In this document: positions 31,326 to 39,143 of the stretch, piece by piece | How the letters are laid out: every line of letters starts with the position of its first letter | Numbering within the stretch: position 1 is the stretch's first letter | DNA from: a virus | DNA length: 52,405 bases | IMG/VR virus record: IMGVR_UViG_3300021440_000028 | Span: 1-52,405 of that record | Reading direction: 5' to 3' (one strand) | The notes under the pieces: generated by a model | Told to the model about the DNA's origin: nothing | Seen by the model: only the letters and a program-made list of their open reading frames with translations | Databases searched by the model: none | Position numbers and translations under genes: made by a program

Positions 31326-31926
31326 ACTCCGATTGACGGCTGCTCTGGATAGCGAAGAGCGCGGCGCGGTGCCTCAGCGCATTGATGGTGGCGCTGGCAA
31401 CACGATGAGCTGCCAACTCAGCCAAGACGATCTGCGGATGTTGCGGTCTTGCGGCGCGATCAAGGCTTACCAGACGCAGAAACACCATGCGGTTCGCCGC
31501 GGCGTCGACTTCCATTTGACGCTGGAAGAGTGGTGGGCCGTCTGGAGCTTCAGCGGTCACTTTAGTGAGCGGGGCCGTGGGGCATACCGCTACTGCATGA
31601 GTCGGCATGGAGACGTTGGCCCATATGCCGTCGGCAACGTGTTCATTCAGACCAATGCGCAGAACGTCAGCGAGTTCAGAAAGCGGTTCGTCAGCGAAGG
31701 GCGCCAGCGCCTGAGTCGTAGCCGAATTGGCACCGGGCGCGGCTGGGGGTTCTATCCCGAGCGCAGCAGGTCCAAGCCGTACTTGGTGCAGGTGGCTGGA
31801 ACCAAGCCCACATCGCACGCAACGCAAGCCGAGGCCGAGGCCGAGTACCAGCGGCGATCCGCCGCCGTACTCGCCGAGCGGGAAATGGAGCGTGCGGCAG
31901 TGGTGCATGACCAAGCATCACATTGA
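31315..31926 (+). CDS. HNH-like/AP2-like DNA-binding protein, putative selfish endonuclease
   Basis: The 203-residue product has the phage HNH-related core FSERGRGAYRYCMSRHGDVG then PYAVGNVFIQTNAQNVSEF (the 'M-R-G-D-G-Y-x-x-x-N-V-x-I-x-x-x-x-x-N' pattern). A C-terminal AP2-like repeat follows: GRGWGFYPERSRSKPYLVQV, AGTKPTSHATQAEAEAEYQR. The DNA is less GC-rich than neighbours, a sign of recent arrival. A second ATG at 31405 could be the true start. Catalytic capacity uncertain since a full H-N-H triad is not clear. Confidence 0.6.
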   Translation: MRTELRLTAALDSEERGAVPQRIDGGAGNTMSCQLSQDDLRMLRSCGAIKAYQTQKHHAVRRGVDFHLTLEEWWAVWSFSGHFSERGRGAYRYCMSRHGDVGPYAVGNVFIQTNAQNVSEFRKRFVSEGRQRLSRSRIGTGRGWGFYPERSRSKPYLVQVAGTKPTSHATQAEAEAEYQRRSAAVLAEREMERAAVVHDQASH

Positions 31927-32001
31927 CGCGTGATGCGCACAACAGACCACATGAGCGGCTGTCCCTTGTCGGGGGGAAGCCACCAACCACAGGAGAAGTG
32001 C

Positions 32002-32172
32002 ATGTCACGAGGTCAACGACCCAACCTGATCCGAGCAGGCCGGCCAACGAAGCTGTCCAAGGTCCTGGCGCAGTGCAACGCCGACGCCGAGCGCATGCGG
32101 CAGGAAGCCGCGCAGCGGGCGAAGACGGACCAGCCGGCGCCGGTTGTGCTGGGCGAGAAGGTGGCAGCGTGA
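32002..32172 (+). CDS. Small basic protein before helicase-methyltransferase
   Basis: A 56-residue protein MSRGQRPNLIRAGRPTKLSK, VLAQCNADAERMRQEAAQRA. A strong AGGAGAAG ribosome site supports this ATG over upstream ones. The GRPTK motif and helix could bind DNA. It overlaps the GTG of the fusion gene by 4 nt. Confidence 0.55.
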   Translation: MSRGQRPNLIRAGRPTKLSKVLAQCNADAERMRQEAAQRAKTDQPAPVVLGEKVAA

Positions 32173-34673
32173 GCGACTACACCGCTTTCCTGCGCCAGAA
32201 GATCAAGATGGCCAGCTTCAAGGGCTTCCAGGTGGAGCCCGAGGCCTGCCATCCCTGCCTGTTCCCGCACCAGCGCGACATCGTGCGCTGGGCCGTGCTG
32301 GGCGGTAACCGCGCCATCTTCGCCAGCTTCGGCCTGGGCAAGAGCGTGATGCAGTGCGAGTGGTTGCGGCAGATCGGCGCGGCCGTGCCGGGCGATGACC
32401 CTCTGCTGATCGTCTGCCCGTTGGGCGTGCGGCAGGAACTGATCCGCGACGCGGCGATGCTCGGCATCGAGCTGCGGTTCATCCGCACCGAGGCCGAGAT
32501 GGAGCCGGGCCACCGCTTCTACTGCACGAACTACGAGAGCGTGCGCGACGGCAAGCTGAACCCGCAGATCTTCCTGGCCGTCAGCCTGGACGAGGCGAGC
32601 GTGCTGCGCAGCTTCGGCAGCAAGACCTATCAGGAGTTCCTGCCGCTGTTCGAAGGCGTGCGCTTCAAGCTGGTGAACACGGCCACGCCGAGCCCGAACC
32701 GCTTCAAGGAGTTGATCCACTACGCCGGCTTCCTGGGCGTGATGGACACCGGCCAGGCGCTGACCCGGTTCTTCCAACGCGACAGCGAGAAGGCCGGCAA
32801 CCTGACGCTCTACCCGCACAAGGAGCAGGAGTTCTGGCTGTGGGTGAGCAGCTGGGCAGTCTTCGTGCAGCGCCCGAGCGACCTGGGCTACAGCGACGAG
32901 GGCTATGACCTGCCGCCGATCGAGGTCCGGTACCACGAGGTGCCGACCGACTACAGCCAGGCCGGCGCCGACCGCGACGGGCAGGTCCTGATGTTCACCG
33001 ACCCGGCGCTGGGTCTGAGTGCTGCAGCAGCCGAGAAGCGCGACAGCATGCCTGCTCGCGTGGCGAAGGTGGCGGAGATCCTGGCCGCTTCACCGGCTGA
33101 CCACTTCGTGATCTGGCACGACCTGGAAAGTGAGCGGCACGCCCTGCAGGCGGCGATCCCCGAGGCCGTCAGCGTCTGGGGCAGCCAGGACCTGGACGAG
33201 CGCGAGCGCCGCATCGTGGCCTTTGGCGACGGTGAGTTCCGCGTGCTGTCGACCAAGCCGGTGATCGCCGGCAGCGGCTGCAACTTCCAGCGCCACTGCC
33301 ACCGCGAGGTCTTCGCCGGGATCGGCTTCAAGTTCAACGACTTCATCCAGGCCATCCACCGCGTGCAGCGCTTCCAGCAGCCGCACCCGGTGGTGATCGA
33401 CATCGTCTACAGCGAAGCCGAGCGCGAGGTCCTGCGCACGCTGCAGCAGAAGTGGACCCAACACGAGGAGATGGTGCAGAACATGACCGAGATCATCAAG
33501 CAGTACGGCCTGAACCAGTTGGCCATGCAGGAGGTGCTGGCCAGGTCGATCGGCGTGAAGCGTCTGGAGGTCAAGGGCGACCTGTTCGCGGTGGCCAACA
33601 ACGACTGTGTGGAAGAGGCGAAGCTGCAGCCCGAGAACCACGTCGACCTGATCGTCACCAGCATCCCGTTTGCGAACCACTACGAATACAGCCCGAGCTA
33701 CAACGACTTCGGGCACACCGAGGACAACGACCACTTCTGGCAGCAGATGGACCATCTGACGCCCGAGCTGCTGCGCATCCTGAAGCCGGGCCGCATCTAC
33801 GCCTGCCACGTCAAGGACCGGATCCTGTTTGGCAACGTGACCGGCGCCGGCGCACCGACCGTCAGCCCGTTCCACTGCGAGGCCATCATGCACGGCCGCA
33901 AGCACGGCTTAGACTACATGGGCCTGATCACCGTCGTCACTGACGTGGTGCGGGAGAACAACCAGACCTACCGCCTGGGCTGGTCCGAGCAGTGCAAGGA
34001 CGGCACGAAGATGGGCGTCGGGTCGCCCGAGTACATCGTCCTGTTCCGCAAGCCGCAGACCGATCGGTCGAAGGGCTACGCCGACGTGCCGGTGGCCAAG
34101 TCGAAGCAGGCCTACACCCGCGCGCACTGGCAGGTCGACGCGCATGCCTTCTGGCGCAGCAGCGGCAACCGGCAGATCACCGCCGACGAGCTCGCCGGCC
34201 TGGGTCCGGACAAGCTGGCCAGCATCTTCACGCAGTACAGCCTGCAGCACGTCTACGACTACGAGTTCCACGTCCGGATCGGCGAGGAACTGGAGGCCCG
34301 CGGCGCGCTGCCGTCGACCTTCATGAGCCTGGCGCCCGGTAGCCATCACCCGGATGTGTGGCACGACGTGACCCGCATGCTGACGCTGAACAGCGAGCAG
34401 AGCCGGCGCGCGGTCGAGAAGCACGTCTGCCCGCTGCAGTTCGACATCGTGGACCGCCTGATCGAGCGCTACAGCAACGCGGGCGAGCTGGTCTATGACC
34501 CGTTCTGTGGCCTGGGGACCGTGCCCTACCGGGCCATCCTGAAGGGCCGGCGCGGCGGTGGCAGCGAGCTGAACCCGGCCTACTTCCTGGACCAGGTGCA
34601 CTACCTGAAAGCGGCCGAGCGCGAGTTCTCCATGCCGTCGCTGTTCGATGCGCTGGAGGCGGAAGCCGCATGA
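32169..34673 (+). CDS. Helicase-DNA methyltransferase fusion
   Basis: The 834-residue product (GTG start in GTGA with the upstream stop) joins an SNF2/DEAD-like helicase and an amino-methyltransferase. Helicase: PHQRDIVRWA near residue 33, Walker A FGLGKS (54-59), Walker B variant SLDEAS (139-144), TATPSPNRF (motif III), later KPVIAGSGCNFQRHC and FIQAIHRVQRFQQP (motifs V-VI). Methyltransferase: catalytic TSIPF at 497-501 (a variant of TSPPY) and SAM-binding DPFCGLGT at about 777-784. The order (motif IV before I) is the beta class. It probably modifies phage DNA against host restriction, with the motor acting in cis. No nuclease domain is seen. Confidence 0.8.
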   Translation: MSDYTAFLRQKIKMASFKGFQVEPEACHPCLFPHQRDIVRWAVLGGNRAIFASFGLGKSVMQCEWLRQIGAAVPGDDPLLIVCPLGVRQELIRDAAMLGIELRFIRTEAEMEPGHRFYCTNYESVRDGKLNPQIFLAVSLDEASVLRSFGSKTYQEFLPLFEGVRFKLVNTATPSPNRFKELIHYAGFLGVMDTGQALTRFFQRDSEKAGNLTLYPHKEQEFWLWVSSWAVFVQRPSDLGYSDEGYDLPPIEVRYHEVPTDYSQAGADRDGQVLMFTDPALGLSAAAAEKRDSMPARVAKVAEILAASPADHFVIWHDLESERHALQAAIPEAVSVWGSQDLDERERRIVAFGDGEFRVLSTKPVIAGSGCNFQRHCHREVFAGIGFKFNDFIQAIHRVQRFQQPHPVVIDIVYSEAEREVLRTLQQKWTQHEEMVQNMTEIIKQYGLNQLAMQEVLARSIGVKRLEVKGDLFAVANNDCVEEAKLQPENHVDLIVTSIPFANHYEYSPSYNDFGHTEDNDHFWQQMDHLTPELLRILKPGRIYACHVKDRILFGNVTGAGAPTVSPFHCEAIMHGRKHGLDYMGLITVVTDVVRENNQTYRLGWSEQCKDGTKMGVGSPEYIVLFRKPQTDRSKGYADVPVAKSKQAYTRAHWQVDAHAFWRSSGNRQITADELAGLGPDKLASIFTQYSLQHVYDYEFHVRIGEELEARGALPSTFMSLAPGSHHPDVWHDVTRMLTLNSEQSRRAVEKHVCPLQFDIVDRLIERYSNAGELVYDPFCGLGTVPYRAILKGRRGGGSELNPAYFLDQVHYLKAAEREFSMPSLFDALEAEAA

Positions 34674-35443
34674 CCACCGTCACCCGCCCCGCGCTGCTGT
34701 CCGCTATCGCCTACATGCTGCAGGGCGCCGGCCTGACCGAGCAGGAAGTTCAGCAGCTGGCCGGCATGATGGGCGTGAAGCTCGAAGCCGCGCCGATCGT
34801 GCTGCCGCCGAAGGCGCACGACGCCGACAAGCTGCTGCCGCGCGAGCTGGAGGTGCTGCAGCGCATCGACAACGCGGACGGCGCCAGCGTGCCTGAACTC
34901 ATGGCCATCATGGGTCTGAGCATCCAGGCCGTCTCCGGCTATGTGGCGAAGCTGCAGCGCGTGGGCTGCATCGTCCGTGTGAAGGCGCCCGGTGTGCGTG
35001 CTCCGCGCTGCTTCACCGATCCGGCTGCCGCCCAGCGCTGGGTGGACAGCCACCAGCAGCGCGCAGACGCTGAGTTGCAGGCCGTCCGGAAGTCGTTGGA
35101 CGCCAAGCATCAGGCCGAGCGCGAGCGCATCGCAGCCAAGCAGGCCGAGCGAGACCGAAAGGCCGCCGAGAAGGCACAGGCCAAGGCGGCGAAGGATGCA
35201 GCGAAGCCGGCACCGAAGCCGCGTCCGGCGCCCACGCCGGCGCAGAACGTGACGATCCTGAACAAGCCGGCAAGCGTGCGGCTGGAGGGCCCGGCAGTCG
35301 AAACCGTGGCGACACGCCGCACGATCGACAACACCCGACGGCCCGGCAGCCGCGTCGAGGCCGCTGCACCGCTGCCGCCAGATCCGCGCTACCCGAGCTT
35401 CGCCGACGAATGGCGCCGGCTCCGCGGGGAGGCTGCGGCGTGA
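34670..35443 (+). CDS. Winged-helix DNA-binding protein with basic tail
   Basis: The 257-residue product has an N-terminal helical hairpin, then a winged helix (LLPRELEVLQRIDNADGASV, PELMAIMGLSIQAVSGYVAK, LQRVGCIVRVKAPGVRAPRC; about 55-115) and a long charged coiled coil (125-180, K/A/E/R). A Pro-rich linker leads to a short conserved end PRYPSFADEWRRLRGEAA. Located upstream of the replication gene; it may be a replication or regulatory partner. Confidence 0.6.
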   Translation: MTTVTRPALLSAIAYMLQGAGLTEQEVQQLAGMMGVKLEAAPIVLPPKAHDADKLLPRELEVLQRIDNADGASVPELMAIMGLSIQAVSGYVAKLQRVGCIVRVKAPGVRAPRCFTDPAAAQRWVDSHQQRADAELQAVRKSLDAKHQAERERIAAKQAERDRKAAEKAQAKAAKDAAKPAPKPRPAPTPAQNVTILNKPASVRLEGPAVETVATRRTIDNTRRPGSRVEAAAPLPPDPRYPSFADEWRRLRGEAAA

Positions 35444-36375
35444 CCGAGACGAGACCTGCACCGCTGGTGCCCGCTGAGGTCGACCTGCGCGACTTCGCCT
35501 TCATGCCGCTGGACGTTCTGCGGCTTCGCGACTCCGACCTGTCCTGCGTTGAAGACGCCGAAGTGTTCCGGTGCGCCGTGTTGTCCTGGTGCGTGGCGTG
35601 GCACCAGACGCCGGCCGCAAGCCTGCCGGACGACGACACGCTGCTGTCGCGTCTGCTTGGCTTCGGCCGAGACGTGAAGGGCTGGAAGCGCATCCGGGCT
35701 GCCGGTGGACTGAGAGGCTGGATCGAGTGCGACGACGGCCGCCTCTACCACCCAGTGGTGGCGGAGAAGGCCCGCGACGCCTGGCGCGGCAAGCTGGAAC
35801 AGCGCTGGCGCACCGAGGCAGCCAGGGTGAAGAAGCACAACCAACGGCACCGCCTGGACGGCGACAGCGCGGTGGTGATGCCCGAGTTCGACGAATGGAT
35901 GTCACTCGGTTGTCCCTGGGGACAAAGCCTTCCTGTCCCTGGGACACGCGACGAATGTCCCGAGAGACATCCTACCCATGTCCCCCGGGAAACAGCATCC
36001 AAGGGACAGGGAGAGGGACAGGGACAGGGAGAGGGACAGGGAGATTTATTGAATACACCTCCTGACGGAGGTAGCGGCCCGGCGCCGCGCGCCGAACCGC
36101 CGGCCCCGCTGCCAGCTCCGCCTTTCGACGGGACCAATGCCGAAGCGCTCAACGGCAAGGCCGTGGTGCCCATCGCCGTGAACTGGGCGCTCCCCGAGCA
36201 GTGGGGGATCGACGCCGAGGCGTTGGGCTGGCGCCCCGCCGAGGTCGAGCGAGAGGCCGAGAAGTTCCGGCAGTACTGGGCTGCCGGGCGCGGCAAGGGA
36301 ACCCGCCGCAGCGTCAAGGGCTGGCGCCAGTCGTGGAGCGCGTGGCTCGACAAGGCAGCGAGGGATCACCGATGA
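35440..36375 (+). CDS. DUF1376-type replication initiator-like protein
   Basis: The 311-residue product starts at a GTG overlapping the previous stop. Residues 15-145 fit DUF1376: VDLRDFAFMPLDVLRLRDSD, CVLSWCVAWHQTPAASLPDD with LLGFGRDVKGWKRI. A low-complexity bridge (about 160-210, GQGEGQGQGEGQG) coincides with the repeat array in DNA. The end has DnaT/DnaC-partner-like WALPEQWGIDAEALGWRPAE, VKGWRQSWSAWLDKAARD. By analogy with lambda O it should bind iterons inside its own gene and recruit host replisome parts. Confidence 0.7.
   Translation: MTETRPAPLVPAEVDLRDFAFMPLDVLRLRDSDLSCVEDAEVFRCAVLSWCVAWHQTPAASLPDDDTLLSRLLGFGRDVKGWKRIRAAGGLRGWIECDDGRLYHPVVAEKARDAWRGKLEQRWRTEAARVKKHNQRHRLDGDSAVVMPEFDEWMSLGCPWGQSLPVPGTRDECPERHPTHVPRETASKGQGEGQGQGEGQGDLLNTPPDGGSGPAPRAEPPAPLPAPPFDGTNAEALNGKAVVPIAVNWALPEQWGIDAEALGWRPAEVEREAEKFRQYWAAGRGKGTRRSVKGWRQSWSAWLDKAARDHR
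35910..36055 (+). other. ori: Candidate replication origin (iterons plus AT-rich step)
   Basis: Inside the DUF1376 gene, TGTCCC boxes lie at 35911, 35934, 35956 and 35979 (steps of 23, 22, 23 bp), several as small palindromes with GGGACA. A direct array of GGGACAGGGAGA-like units spans 36003-36044. The local AT-rich stretch gatttattgaataca follows at 36042. This iteron plus AT-rich layout inside the initiator gene mirrors lambdoid origins. Confidence 0.6.
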
Positions 36376-36905
36376 GCACCACCTACCGTGCGTCGCGGCG
36401 CGACCAGCGCATCGCCGACGAGTTCCTGGACGGGCATGGTCCGTGCGCCTTCTGCGGCAACTCGGCGCCGAAGGACGAGCTGGCCAACTTCGGCGCGCGC
36501 TGCAGGCCCTGCTACGACGCCTACTGCCGCGGCGATCGGCTGTATCCGCAGCTGTCGCCGCAGCAGCGCCGCGCCATGGCCGACCAGGTGCGCAGCGCGC
36601 TGTCCGGTCGGCTGCGCATCTCGGGCCGCGAGCACATCGCCCAGCTGCAGGCCCGCGCTGATGCCGGCGAGGCGATGAGCCCGGGCCAGCACGGCTTCCT
36701 GCAAGCGGTGCGTCGTGCTGCTGGCCTGCCCGATGAGCCGCGCCAGGCGCTTCCTGCTGAGCCCGCAGTGACCGCTGTCGCCCCGATGCCTGCTGCGGAC
36801 CACCTTCCGCCACTGCCCGAAGAGATCCCGCCCTGGGTCCTGGACGACATCCCGCCGGCCGACGACGTCGAGTTTCCGGCCGCCAACGCATCCGAGCCCG
36901 CATGA
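36372..36905 (+). CDS. Zn-finger replication-module protein
   Basis: The 177-residue product has CAFC at residue 25 and CRPCYDAYCRGD at about 44, a C4 Zn finger, then a helical segment (SPQQRRAMADQVRSALSGRL, EHIAQLQARADAGEAMSPGQ) and an acidic, Pro-rich tail (LPPLPEEIPPWVLDDIPPAD). ATGA overlaps on both sides. Likely a replication accessory factor by position. Confidence 0.55.
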   Translation: MSTTYRASRRDQRIADEFLDGHGPCAFCGNSAPKDELANFGARCRPCYDAYCRGDRLYPQLSPQQRRAMADQVRSALSGRLRISGREHIAQLQARADAGEAMSPGQHGFLQAVRRAAGLPDEPRQALPAEPAVTAVAPMPAADHLPPLPEEIPPWVLDDIPPADDVEFPAANASEPA

Positions 36906-37504
36906 CCAAGCCCACCACCAAGCCCACCGGCGGCGTTCGCACGCTGGCCGACCTGCGCGACCGCTGCACCATCGACGAAGAGACCGGGTGCTGGAACTGG
37001 TGCCTCGCCGTGGCGACCAGCCGCGGAGGCGTGATTCCGATGGTTCACCTCGCTGCCGGCGTGCTGCCGGGCGTGGATCGGCAGTCCACGGTGCCTGCCG
37101 CCCGCGCGGCGTGGCTGCTGTCCGGACGGAAGCTGAAGCGCGGGCACGTGGTCTATCGCCTCGTCTGCGAAGCGAAGCGCTGCATCAACCCGGAGCACTG
37201 CGCCGCCGCTACTCGGCCGGATGCCCTGGCAGCAGTGGCCGCCACTGGCCGCAACCGCGGCAAGCCGCAGCGCCAGGTGAGCACCGCGCTGGCCCGCCGC
37301 TGCATGGCCAAGCCGGTTGATGTGGTGCGCCGCGCCGAGGAGCTGTTCGCAGCCGGCGCGATGCAGAAGGACGTGCGCCTGCAGCTGGGGCTGTCGCAGA
37401 AGACCGCGGCAGCCATCCGCGAGGGGCGCCATATGCACAGCGCCGGGCGCCAGGGTGTGCTGCGCGGTGCGTCGGTCTTTACGCTGGGAGTGCCCGCAAC
37501 GTGA
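36902..37504 (+). CDS. HNH-like endonuclease with C-terminal helix-turn-helix
   Basis: The 200-residue product has an HNH-type core: ETGCWNWCLAVATSRGGVIP, VPAARAAWLLSGRKLKRGHV, VYRLVCEAKRCINPEHCAAA (W-W, C-x-N-P-x-H-C). A C-terminal HTH follows: VVRRAEELFAAGAMQKDVRL, QLGLSQKTAAAIREGRHMHS. Related genes are widespread in phages as homing-type or accessory nucleases. It touches the next gene by ATGA-like overlap. Confidence 0.65.
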   Translation: MTKPTTKPTGGVRTLADLRDRCTIDEETGCWNWCLAVATSRGGVIPMVHLAAGVLPGVDRQSTVPAARAAWLLSGRKLKRGHVVYRLVCEAKRCINPEHCAAATRPDALAAVAATGRNRGKPQRQVSTALARRCMAKPVDVVRRAEELFAAGAMQKDVRLQLGLSQKTAAAIREGRHMHSAGRQGVLRGASVFTLGVPAT

Positions 37505-37959
37505 TCCACCTCGTGCTGCCATACCCGGTGTCCGCCAACCGCTACTGGAAGGCCGTCACCATCCCCGGCCGGACCATGATGGCGCCGTCGAAGGAGGCCA
37601 AGGCCTACAAGGCCGAGGTCTCGAAGATCGCCCGCGCTGCCGGCCTGGCGGCACCGATGGCTTGCCGTGTCGAGATGTGGCTGAGGCTCTACCCGGCCCG
37701 CCCGCAGGACTGGGCTCGGCGCACTCGCCTGGATCCGGCAGGCTGGGATGACGACGTCCGCTGCATCGATCTGGGCAACGCCGAGAAGGTGCTGGGCGAC
37801 GCGCTGCAGGGCATCGTCTACGTCGACGACAAGTGGATCTGGCGCCAGCACAAGGAACGCATGGAGCCGGACGCGAAGGGCGCTCGCGTGGAGTTGGCGA
37901 TCCGCGCGATGGCGCCGCGCCTGGTGCCGCAGGCCGAGCTGCTGGAGCGGGCCGCGTGA
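37501..37959 (+). CDS. rusA: RusA-like Holliday junction resolvase
   Basis: The 152-residue product is full length for RusA: LVLPYPVSANRYWKAVTIPG, PSKEAKAYKAEVSKIARAAG, then the acidic active-site zone WDDDVRCIDLGNAEKVLGDA and LQGIVYVDDKWIWRQHKERM. Asp residues at about 84-90 and 109-110 are the metal ligands. It resolves branched DNA before packaging. Confidence 0.85.
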   Translation: MIHLVLPYPVSANRYWKAVTIPGRTMMAPSKEAKAYKAEVSKIARAAGLAAPMACRVEMWLRLYPARPQDWARRTRLDPAGWDDDVRCIDLGNAEKVLGDALQGIVYVDDKWIWRQHKERMEPDAKGARVELAIRAMAPRLVPQAELLERAA

Positions 37960-38120
37960 TGGTGTACCTGGTCCCGCCAGGCCGCGGCAATCACTCGCCG
38001 CTGGTGCTGGTCTACGACACGAAGCGCCGCGACGAGCTGCCGCTGCCGATCGACCTGAAGCGCGGTGACCGCGTCGCTGTGCTCGGCAGCGTGTGGCGCG
38101 TGCAGAAGGTGGTGCAGTGA
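37959..38120 (+). CDS. Small beta-rich protein
   Basis: A 53-residue protein MVYLVPPGRGNHSPLVLVYD, TKRRDELPLPIDLKRGDRVA, VLGSVWRVQKVVQ. The ATG shares a base with the RusA stop. Shape recalls an SH3-like small barrel; no family named. Confidence 0.5.
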   Translation: MVYLVPPGRGNHSPLVLVYDTKRRDELPLPIDLKRGDRVAVLGSVWRVQKVVQ

Positions 38121-38212
38121 TGGCCCCGGTCTGCCCGCTGTGCCGCGGCCCGCACCCCCTCAGCCGTTGCCCTGGCTGGCTCGGACGGCGCAAGCAGCCG
38201 AAGGCCGGATGA
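38120..38212 (+). CDS. 30-residue Zn-knuckle peptide
   Basis: MAPVCPLCRGPHPLSRCPGW then a basic end LGRRKQPKAG. C-x2-C-x3-H-x4-C is close to a CCHC knuckle. Start and stop overlap neighbours by one to four bases, supporting translation. Confidence 0.5.
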   Translation: MAPVCPLCRGPHPLSRCPGWLGRRKQPKAG

Positions 38213-38487
38213 CAGCCGTTGCATGCCCCGACTGCACTCGCAGCCGCGCAGGCCTGTGGTGCGGGTACATGGCCAGCTGCCCGGACTGCTGCGCCCGGGC
38301 CATCGCCCGCAGCCTCCCCGCATTCCAGGCGCTGCACCCGCGCGGCAGCGGCGAGCGCGACCCGTTGCGCGACGCCATCCAGCGCGCCATGCCAACCACC
38401 GACTACGCCACCGCCCGCCGCATGGTCTGGGCCTGGTGGCAGCACGATCACCCCGAAGCTCTGGCGCACGCGCCTGCCAAACCATGA
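38209..38487 (+). CDS. Small Cys-rich protein
   Basis: The 92-residue product has CPDCTRSRAGLWCGYMASCP then DCCARAIARSL, a Zn-binding set, followed by ERDPLRDAIQRAMPTTDYAT and ARRMVWAWWQHDHPE. Pattern known from phage early proteins preceding late regulators. ATGA overlaps on both sides. Confidence 0.6.
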   Translation: MTAVACPDCTRSRAGLWCGYMASCPDCCARAIARSLPAFQALHPRGSGERDPLRDAIQRAMPTTDYATARRMVWAWWQHDHPEALAHAPAKP

Positions 38488-39143
38488 ACACTGCCAGCAC
38501 CCTTCAGCAAGTTCCGGCAACCTTCGCCGCATCCAAGATCATCGGCAAGCACCGATTCGGTCCAGGCCTTGTTCTTCGCGTTGCTGCTGTCGGGTCTTCG
38601 TGGATCTTCCGGTACACGTCGCCAGTCACCGGGAAACGGCGCGAGATAGGGCTTGGCCCGCTGGCAGCAATGAACGACGAGCAGTTCGCGGCTGAGTTGG
38701 CGCGCCACCGATCCGACGTGCACAAGTTCCACATGGAGATTCGACAGGGGCGTTGTCCGCTGGCCGAGAAGCAGGCCGCTGATGCCAGCAGAAAGGTCGA
38801 GTCAATCCGAAGCCGGGGGCTGACCGTCCGAAGAATGTTGCGCAAGTGGTGCGATGCAAACGAGAGCCGATGGTCGACGAAGTACGCATCGTCAGTGGCG
38901 CGGATGATCGAGAACGATCCGCCAGGGTGGCTGCTGGACATCCCGGCCATCGACTTGACGGCAGAGCACGTCATCGATGCGCTGCGCGAGATGGAGCGGA
39001 ACATCCCCGCCCGCCGGATCGACCTTGCGCGGCAGCGCCTCTCATGGGCCCTGGAGTGGATGATCGACGGCGGCCACCTGTCCGCGAACGCGGCCGGCGT
39101 GCTGCGCATCGTGCGTGGGCGCTTTGCCGAGGTCGACGCATGA
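38484..39143 (+). CDS. Integrase-like protein lacking the catalytic domain
   Basis: The 219-residue product matches the first two domains of P4-type integrases. The N-terminal arm-binding domain has GPGLVLRVAAVGSSWIFRYT, SPVTGKRREIGLGPLAAMND. The core-binding domain has LTVRRMLRKWCDANESRWST, WLLDIPAIDLTAEHVIDALR, LARQRLSWALEWMIDGGHLS. It stops where the R...HxxR...Y catalytic domain should begin. The frame is intact and overlaps both neighbours by ATGA, so this is a kept gene, not decay. It probably binds DNA; whether at attP, host sites or the late promoter just downstream is unknown. Confidence 0.7.
   Translation: MNTASTLQQVPATFAASKIIGKHRFGPGLVLRVAAVGSSWIFRYTSPVTGKRREIGLGPLAAMNDEQFAAELARHRSDVHKFHMEIRQGRCPLAEKQAADASRKVESIRSRGLTVRRMLRKWCDANESRWSTKYASSVARMIENDPPGWLLDIPAIDLTAEHVIDALREMERNIPARRIDLARQRLSWALEWMIDGGHLSANAAGVLRIVRGRFAEVDA

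Noticed and set aside
36003-36044. CRISPR-like short repeats
   Set aside because: GGGACAGGGAGA units are tandem with no spacers and lie in a coding gene; they fit iterons, not CRISPR.
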